DNA from: Saturnia japonica
Lineage: Eukaryota > Arthropoda > Insecta > Lepidoptera > Saturniidae
Assembly: GCA_033032175.1 (NCBI GenBank)
Contig: CM065317.1
Span: forward strand, 19,489,279 to 19,553,278
Direction: 5' to 3'
Length of the DNA: 64,000 nucleotides
Each line of letters begins with the position of its first letter. Position 1 is the stretch's first letter. Shown here piece after piece: positions 58,501 through 64,000 of the stretch. A program made the position numbers and the translations under genes. The notes under the pieces are model-generated. The model had not been told where the DNA came from. It saw only the letters and a program-made list of their open reading frames with translations, and did no database searches.

Positions 58501-61500
58501 ACATCACTCCCCTCCGAGACCGGAGGTCGATAGCAGGTTGAGTCGTCCATTTGTGATGCTTGCCGGGCCAGTGGAGAGTTCCAGTGAGTCGGAACTAGAT
58601 GTCGCATGCATAGTTCACGGTGAGTCGAAACTGTGTGCGGTGATTGCCCCAGTGAGTCGGGATGGTGTCGCATAGTTCACGGTGGGTCGGAACTGTCTGC
58701 GGTGATTGGCTGCTGCGTCGACCAGGAGAGAAGTGCGTTTTCTGCTACTTGCTGACTGGCCGAAGTGCAGTGTGCTGTGCCAAGGTCGCTGAGAAGGCTG
58801 TGGGGCTGACCTGGAATGCGCGTCCGCTGCATGCGTATGGTCAGGGTACCCATAGTAGCCGTGGATGCTGGCTGGCTGTATTGGACTCGCTGCTCGAAAG
58901 CTTGAGGAAGTGATGATGACGTAGCTTTAAGAAGGTTGTGCTGACGTATCACGTCGGGGTCACCACTTTAGCGGAGGTGAGGAACAGAGAGAGTAAAGTT
59001 CCTCATCCGCCATATAAAAGGGAGGATCCTCCGGCCAGACGGGTGCTATGTCTGGCGGGCAGCTGCCCCGACTGTTGTAGTCGGGTTATTGTATATATAT
59101 TTAACGACAGAGTGAATATCTGTAGCGCAATGTAGGATAGTAGGGATGCGTCCTATGTGGCTCGATAGATGTCGCTATGTGTCGCTACGTAGTTAGTTGT
59201 ATCGATGCGTTGATGCGTCAGTTGTGGCGAGAGATGTCGCTACATGTCGCTACGTAGTTAGTTTGTATCGATGCGTTGATGCGTCAGTTGTGGCGAGAGA
59301 TGTCGTTACATCACTCCCCTCCGAGACCGGAGGTCGATAGCAGGTTGAGTCGTCCATTTGTGATGCTTGCCGGGCCAGTGGAGAGTTCCAGTGAGTCGGA
59401 ACTAGATGTCGCATGCATAGTTCACGGTGAGTCGAAACTGTGTGCGGTGATTGCCCCAGTGAGTCGGGATGGTGTCGCATAGTTCACGGTGGGTCGGAAC
59501 TGTCTGCGGTGATTGGCTGCTGCGTCGACCAGGAGAGAAGTGCGTTTTCTGCTACTTGCTGACTGGCCGAAGTGCAGTGTGCTGTGCCAAGGTCGCTGAG
59601 AAGGCTGTGGGGCTGACCTGGAATGCGCGTCCGCTGCATGCGTATGGTCAGGGTACCCATAGTAGCCGTGGATGCTGGCTGGCTGTATTGGACTCGCTGC
59701 TCGAAAGCTTGAGGAAGTGATGATGACGTAGCTTTAAGAAGGTTGTGCTGACGTATCACGTCGGGGTCACCACTTTAGCGGAGGTGAGGAACAGAGAGAG
59801 TAAAGTTCCTCATCCGCCATATAAAAGGGAGGATCCTCCGGCCAGACGGGTGCTATGTCTGGCGGGCAGCTGCCCCGACTGTTGTAGTCGGGTTATTGTA
59901 TATATATTTAACGACAGAGTGAATATCTGTAGCGCAATGTAGGATAGTAGGGATGCGTCCTATGTGGCTCGATAGATGTCGCTATGTGTCGCTACGTAGT
60001 TAGTTGTATCGATGCGTTGATGCGTCAGTTGTGGCGAGAGATGTCGCTACATGTCGCTACGTAGTTAGTTGTATCGATGCGTTGATGCGTCAGTTGTGGC
60101 GAGAGATGTCGCTACATTCTCATTAAATGGATTACATAGTTCTTCTCCTTTCTTACTTGGGAACTAGTTCTTGAATATTACTGCCATTATCAAGTGAATA
60201 TAGTATCCTGTCTTATGACGATTTCAGTATCCTAACAAGATGATGGCTCCCTTGTTAGAACTTTCTAGGGAGTTTTTGTGGCATCCCAGAATGCATGCTT
60301 TTACTTTATATTTATAATTCATTTCACTTGCACAAAAACCAAACTATATCACGCAAAACGCCAATAATATAGGATATAATATAAGATCGAAAACCTAAGT
60401 AAATTAATTGAAAGACAAGACATAACTCTCTGGGCATTGAATGAAAATCAGCGCTCGAGAACTCACCCCCTGCAGCATATGTGCCGACTCGAGGCCCATT
60501 TGCTACACACACATGTATTCCATTAATTATTAAGTTTCCTTTTTTCTTTCTTTCTACATATATTTTTTTTTTTTTTGTGTGTAACAAGTAATGTCTTTCC
60601 TTTCTTTTTAAAAATAAAATCCACAACATGTACTTTCAAGATCCCGCCAAATACTCCATAACACAGTTGTGTTCGGGGTTTATTAAATGTTCAGTTTACC
60701 TCGCTTATATAGTTACTTTACAGGTATAATTGTGCCCGAGTGAATCGCGAACACCATACACCTTAGGCTTACGGCTTAGGCTAGTGTCGTCCCGGGAACA
60801 CCCGGTGAATATCTATTAATCTGACTGTTTCGTGACATCGTCTCATGCAGTTTCATAATAAAGAATATTTGGCGGTACCGCTCCACTGCAGTTCAGTTCC
60901 GGCTAGTGCGGTCTTACCTTTATGACTCAAACCCATCTCGATCGACACTCAATCCGAGTAACACAAATCCATCATTGTTTTAAAATAGTAAACATAATAT
61001 CGAAAGACAAAATGGTTTTATTAAAAATAATTGTCGAATACAGGTGAAAACATAAACGACACCGGGTACCACAGGTGGGCTGGACATAACGGACAAGGTT
61101 ATAGGTAAATATTTAAAGTATCAATATTACTAAATTATCTACTAAGACGCGGATACGGAATCTGTAATTTTGGAGTAATTTAACCTATATTCATGTTATC
61201 ATGTAAGGTCCGGATGGTCAGTTTAGACCGGCGCAGCGCAGCGGAATTACAGATTCAAATTTTGAAATTGGCCAAAATAAATTACATCGGTCGTGAGTCA
61301 GGGAAGCCATTGCCTCCCATACCTGTATTCGCTCGTGAAAATACTACTATTATCTTGCTAGAGAGCAGAGCAGAGAGGATGCGGGTAGATCTTGTTACTG
61401 AGCTCAACCAGTTTTTGGACCTCGTATCTTCATGGGGACAAGCAACTTGTTTGAGTTCAATGGCAAAAAAACCCAGAACTGCTTTTCTCTTACAAAGAAT

Positions 61501-63566
61501 CTCCGTTCACCCCACTCCCTGCTCTTCAGAATATCTCACTCACAAAGCATAACAGTCTCAATATTGTAGGAATGGATATTCGGTGTGACCTCAATATCCA
61601 GGATCACATTGGAAGTGTTATCTCTACAACATCCAAGACATTAGGTATCCTGAACAAAGTGTGACGCTTTTTCATGACCTGTACCGCCTTTATAAAGCTC
61701 ATGTTCGGCCGTGCACTGAATATTGTTCCCATCTCTGGGTCGGATTCGCTCAATACCTTCGATTCCCTAGACAGGTTGCAGTGACGGGCTGTCCGCATTT
61801 TGAATGATACAGACTTTACTAAGTATTTAGAACCGCTTTAATTACGAAGAGAGATTGTATTTTATCGTCTGTATCATGGTGAATGTTCGGAAAAATTGCA
61901 TAACCTTATCCTATCATCTCCCTTCCACTTTAGAAAAACGCGGTCTGGTCTACAAAACCACTGCTGCCCATCATGGCACGAACAAGGAAGTTCGCTGATT
62001 CTTACCTTTGCCGTGCAATGCAGATATTAAATAGTCTGCAAGCTAGAGTGTTCTCTCCTTCTTATGATATGGAACCATCAAACGAGGCGCGAAGAAGCAT
62101 TTCATCAGGCTGGCATGACATCGATGACTGCCGATGAAATTTGCTTCACCGACGGTCACCGTTGTGTGGACTGTACCGTACTTTCCATTAGGTGTTTTAC
62201 GATTATTTTGCCCAGGTAGTATAAAAAAAATCATAACACTATGCCTATAGAAACCTGTTTTGTTTCCTGCAGGTTCAGAAATTCTCTTTTACATTAGTCT
62301 GTGTATAACGAAACAAAACTTCACGTTTCAAAATGGGTCGATTTGATTCGTTTATCGCTATTGCCAACCATTTTTAGTCCCTCTTCCCATGCATCTTCTC
62401 TCTCGCGCGCACCGGCACAGATAAATAGTTTAAAATTTATTTTCCTTAAAAATCTAGTGACGGCGTTCCTAATGAAAATTATTCAACAAGGAGACGCCAT
62501 CTATTAACAATTTGATTAACTAACATGACCGCTGATAGATTATTTACATAATATATTGTGCGAAATATTCACACGGGTCAGCTAGCTGTTTATACTAGTG
62601 ATTAAACAATTTCTTCTTCTTGTTTTGGCGCCGCAAAAATCACTTGCCAGTGTCAATGTTTTTAATTATGCCTTCGTAAAATTTTTAAATAAATACAAAG
62701 TGAAGTCTTCAGACAAGATGGTGTCTCTCTTTTCAGAACTATCTTGAGAGTTTTTGTGACATCCCAAGATACACGTTTTCTGCTTTATTTTTATAATCCA
62801 TGTGCATAACAACCAAAATGCTACCAATATTACAATATAACGTTGGGTCAAAAAACCTAAGCTATTGAATTAAAAATAAAAACCACAACATGACACATCG
62901 AGATTCCACCTAAAACAAAAAAGTTCTGTCACATTCAGTAAAATCGAATAGGTACTTTATATGGCGAAACAAAATAAATATTTGCTTCAAAATTCAAAAA
63001 AAAATAATTATAATGTTTACCCTATTATGGCACTTATTAACTTCAAAACACTACTACATGTTCGGAAAACATCCCAGTCATCGAGTTGAAACTCCAGCCC
63101 AGCAAGGAACTCGATCAATTTTATTTAAAAAAAAAAACCAACATGATTTACATTGTAACAAATTATAAGATTACCTACCACCAAAAAAGACTCTAAACAG
63201 ATGCAGTCTTAAATAGGTGTAGGAGTTTATGTCATGATTACACAATATGAGCATATATCTTTTAATTTAATTTTTCAACAGTAGAAGTAACATTTAGTTA
63301 CATTTAACATTACCTACTTTTAAGTAAATTTTGTTTCTCACTACAATCCAGTTCTATTCTGCGTGTTTTTTTTTATTATTTAATTTTATTTACTTGTATA
63401 TTCTAATAACGAGTGTATTTTGAGTAGTAATTTATTGTAATTTAACAGCGATGACGCCGCGGAACCTCACTGTGCAGGCCTTGACGCCGTCAACAATGGA
63501 TTACGTGACTACTGGTGTCGCGAACGCCTCCCATACATATGCGAGATAAAATCACAATTAACATAA
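55470..63566 (+). CDS. Secreted single-domain C-type lectin, five coding exons
   Basis: Exons 55470-55530, 56446-56567, 57459-57591, 61044-61104 and 63449-63566 have boundary phases 1, 0, 1 and 2 that all match, giving 164 residues and TAA. The signal peptide 'MFVVYTLLVLIACIHC' is followed by one C-type lectin-like domain filling the rest: 'WHKAYDICAEDGAKLAVP' with the first conserved Cys, 'MVWLGINN' (the WIGL-type core), 'IWRNVDG', 'GYHRWAGHNGQG', 'EPHC', 'DYWCRERLPYICE' with the last Cys residues. Four domain cysteines (after DI, PH, YW and YI) give the two standard disulphides. The usual calcium-site motifs (EPN/QPD, and WND near the end) are replaced by NGQGYSDD and DYW, so calcium-dependent sugar binding is doubtful. 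Insect lectins of this kind act in haemolymph recognition and haemocyte responses; that role here is inference. AATAAA at 63584-63589. Confidence 0.92.
55650..55990 (+). repeat. Interspersed repeat in lectin intron 1
   Basis: 'ctatactaatattataaagc' and 'gtttgtttgtttgaacgcgc' begin a segment ending 'aatccgcgatagca', which recurs at 43860. It resembles common insect repeat starts; class not determined. Confidence 0.4.
56130..56390 (+). repeat. Family B, right part, in lectin intron 1
   Basis: 'gaattagttagatcgcgat', 'cagcccaagccgagg', 'gcttagtgccttaaacgctc' and 'tgactaacagtatattcag' match the right half of 17340-17790. It ends about 55 bases before exon 2. Confidence 0.58.
56446..56567 (+). CDS. 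Lectin exon 2
   Basis: Acceptor gcatttcag|gg, donor gag|gtaaaa. It completes the split Gly codon and encodes 'YVINNADGHGYKLMYIAQ' and 'DICAEDGAKLAVPKTE', the first half of the domain with the first conserved Cys. It ends in phase 0. Confidence 0.9.
56640..56945 (+). repeat. Interspersed repeat family F, longest copy
   Basis: This copy in lectin intron 2 runs from about 'agggcacagggaaatttc' through 'cctccaccttacagaa', 'gtttccagagccttttgggg' and 'cttaccatcaggtggatc' to 'gccacctttgtagtataa' and an A-rich end. Parts recur at 27280, 30330 and 45645. The A-rich 3' end suggests a retroposed element. Confidence 0.6.
57459..57591 (+). CDS. Lectin exon 3
   Basis: Acceptor ctttacag|gaa, donor gacg|gtgagt. 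It encodes 'EEFKFIQKMVREMHYP', 'YKLMVWLGINNLLEH' and 'IWRNVD'. It ends in phase 1, again splitting a Gly codon. The ORF running past 57591 is intron read-through. Confidence 0.92.
57765..58156 (+). repeat. Interspersed repeat family D, copy 3, split by the LTR array
   Basis: 'gaggggtattataagt', 'gtgtctgtctgtggcgtcg', 'tgaaccgatttcgatct' and 'ctcctcaccaacatacag' match the copy at 37265. Its last phrase, continued after the array at 60117 ('ctcattaaatggattac'), lines up with 'ctcaaggaatagattac' at 37578, confirming the insertion site. Confidence 0.6.
58161..58503 (+). repeat. LTR 1 of the TRIM-like array
   Basis: It begins TTTAGC (not TGTAGC) and ends GTTACA. It carries private variants relative to LTR 3, including 'ccatagaaaagg' where the others have a TATA box. 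Confidence 0.85.
58967..59310 (+). repeat. LTR 2 of the TRIM-like array (chimeric)
   Basis: Left of about 59148 it has the variants of LTR 3; right of about 59264 it has those of LTR 1 ('gtttgtatcg', ending 'gttaca'). A TATAAAA lies at 59013-59019. Confidence 0.85.
59013..59019 (+). promoter_or_regulatory. TATA box in LTR 2
   Basis: TATAAAA lies just before the hairpin cluster, so transcripts would start within or just after the first hairpins. The same box is in LTR 3; in LTR 1 it is TAGAAAA. Confidence 0.5.
59774..60116 (+). repeat. LTR 3 of the TRIM-like array
   Basis: It ends GCTACA, the undecayed terminus of the family, followed by the target duplication TTCT. Confidence 0.85.
60165..60660 (+). 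repeat. Repeat family P copy in lectin intron 3
   Basis: 'cccttgttagaactttctag' and 'gtttttgtggcatccc' match 62720-62765 and, inverted, 25236-25290. The end segment 'aaaatccacaacatg' recurs near 62880. In the middle 'gccgactcgaggcccatttg' is a GC-richer stretch absent from the other copies, so another insertion is likely. Confidence 0.45.
61044..61104 (+). CDS. Lectin exon 4
   Basis: Acceptor gaatacag|gt, donor tatag|gtaaat. This 61-base exon completes the Gly codon and encodes 'ENINDTGYHRWAGHNGQGY', ending in phase 2. It is separated from exon 3 by 3.45 kb. Its fit to the C-type lectin consensus after 'NVDG' makes it secure. Confidence 0.88.
61190..62200 (+). pseudogene. Jockey-like LINE reverse-transcriptase relic in lectin intron 4
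   Basis: The order is 'LVTELNQFLDLVSSWGQ', then after a frameshift 'FNGKKTQNC', 'GMDIRCDLNIQDHIGSVIST', 'SKTLGILNKV', 'DSLDRLQ', 'FYRLYHGECSEKLHNLILSS', and a tail with 'GWHDIDDCR'. This is the C-terminal third of a Jockey-type ORF2, after the YxDD box. At least four frameshifts or stops are present. The tail phrase 'caggctggcatgacatcgat' recurs as isolated tails at 34220 and 43530. Confidence 0.75.
62660..62920 (+). repeat. Repeat family P copy in lectin intron 4
   Basis: 'gagtttttgtgacatccca', 'ttttataatccatgtgcat' and 'aaaataaaaaccacaacatg' follow the order of the copy at 60165-60660, without its middle insertion. Confidence 0.45.
63010..63125 (-). repeat. Family O tail in lectin intron 4
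   Basis: On the minus strand it reads 'attgatcgagttccttgctg' and 'ctcgatgactgggatg', then 'gtagtgttttgaa'. It is diverged but in the family O order. Confidence 0.4.
63449..63566 (+). CDS. Lectin exon 5 (terminal)
   Basis: Acceptor gtaatttaacag|c; the C completes a Ser codon with exon 4. It encodes 'DDAAEPHCAGLDAVNNGLRD' and 'YWCRERLPYICEIKSQLT', with the last three conserved Cys, then TAA. Confidence 0.92.
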
Positions 63567-63583
63567 ACATGTATTACTTACTC

Positions 63584-63589
63584 AATAAA
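63584..63589 (+). terminator. Polyadenylation signal of the lectin gene
   Basis: AATAAA lies 18 bases after the stop codon. Confidence 0.65.
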
Positions 63590-63599
63590 ACATATTTAC

Positions 63600-64000
63600 A
63601 CGGAATCTGAATTTTTTTTACTGTCTCTTTTATCTTTATTTTTATATCTATAGATCTTTGTGATCTATATATAAAAAAAATGATTGAGGTTTGCCGTTGT
63701 GCGCGCATCACGAAAAAACTAAATACTTATTGGGTTGATTTAATCATTTTTTTTTGTTTTACTCCTTAGATACTTGGTCCTTATTAGGCATGGAAATCAT
63801 AATGCATCACTGCTATTTTTCATATGATAACAAATAATTTATCATCTGCGATATTGAATCCAAAATAACTGCTACATATGATAAAGTATGTATTCACTTC
63901 AATTCCATATGTGCAACAAATACAATAATTTTTTTCGGTCTCCTACTATGTATTGCGTGGTTATATGAATATATTTCACTTAATGAAAAACTATAACATG
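63600..64000. other. AT-rich 3' flank of the lectin gene
   Basis: Nothing recognised. Confidence 0.35.

Larger units (their letters stand above)
58161..60116 (+). mobile_element. Tandem TRIM-like array: LTR-internal-LTR-internal-LTR (subfamily B)
   Basis: Three LTRs (58161-58503, 58967-59310, 59774-60116) alternate with two interiors (58504-58966, 59311-59773; 463 bases each, identical by eye). One 4-base target duplication, TTCT, flanks the whole (58157-58160 and 60117-60120), so a single insertion was later duplicated internally. The repeat period is 806-807 bases. Interiors and the LTR core match the element at 27451, but LTRs are 343-344 bases rather than about 200, with a different 5' part and a 65-base internal duplication. 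No protein-coding capacity was found; several ORFs repeat in each unit and are by-products. It lies in lectin intron 3, sense orientation. Confidence 0.88.

Noticed and set aside
58443..59759. Repeated ORFs of 65-91 codons on both strands
   Set aside because: They follow the tandem units in several frames at once and have no protein-like pattern; GC-rich repeat by-products.
58161..60116. Hammerhead-ribozyme retrozyme
   Set aside because: Small LTR elements with repeated hairpins recall retrozymes, but I found no CTGATGA core with matching GAAA in the LTRs.
61193..61552. Additional lectin exon or separate gene (119-codon ORF)
   Set aside because: The frame contains LINE reverse-transcriptase sequence and continues into further LINE segments after frameshifts.

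Overview
The window is AT-rich eukaryotic DNA with split genes (GT..AG introns, pyrimidine-rich acceptors, AATAAA signals) and a very high load of short interspersed elements. The kinds of repeat (Jockey- and RTE-like LINE tails, mariners, tRNA-like SINEs, short elements ending CTAG) together with a small secreted C-type lectin point to an insect, most probably a moth or butterfly. That assignment is inference from family types, not a database match. No rRNA or functional tRNA gene, CRISPR array or bacterial-type operon was seen.

Three genes can be supported. (1) At 17194-20519 (+), three in-frame exons encode the C-terminal 527 residues of a His/Pro/Tyr-rich, then Gln-rich protein; its first exon with the start codon was not found. 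(2) At 31318-31926 (-), one exon encodes a 202-residue His/Pro/Ile-rich secreted protein with a Gly/Tyr tail. (3) At 55470-63566 (+), five small exons whose phases all join encode a complete 164-residue, single-domain secreted C-type lectin. This gene is nearly invisible to ORF calling because its exons are 61-133 bases long and introns 3 and 4 are filled with mobile elements. A few further ORFs (1943-2254, 3612-4031, 48270-48755) are weaker: two unidentified, one transposon-derived.

Layout: 1-17 kb, gene-poor, with SINEs, LINE tails, a Helitron-like copy and a degenerate 131-base tandem repeat. 17-21 kb, the Gln-rich protein gene. 21-31 kb, LINE tails, a 19-base minisatellite, a complete 904-base LTR miniature element and two oppositely oriented Helitron-like copies. 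31-32 kb, the minus-strand secreted protein. 33-47 kb, repeats including a 98-base tandem array, a mariner and a foldback MITE. 48-52 kb, a transposon ORF next to a solo LTR, then a second mariner. 53-64 kb, a Helitron-like copy, then the lectin gene.

The most unusual structure is a non-autonomous LTR family (TRIM-like) present in three forms: a complete element (27451-28354, target duplication AAGA), a solo LTR (48893-49087, target duplication GTAG), and a tandem LTR-internal-LTR-internal-LTR array (58161-60116, target duplication TTCT) inside intron 3 of the lectin gene. The middle LTR of the array is a chimera of the outer two, the expected product of unequal recombination between LTRs. 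Two further short families fit the Helitron rule: their cleanest copies start TC, end CTAG and lie between A and T, and one has a perfect palindrome 12 bases before its end.
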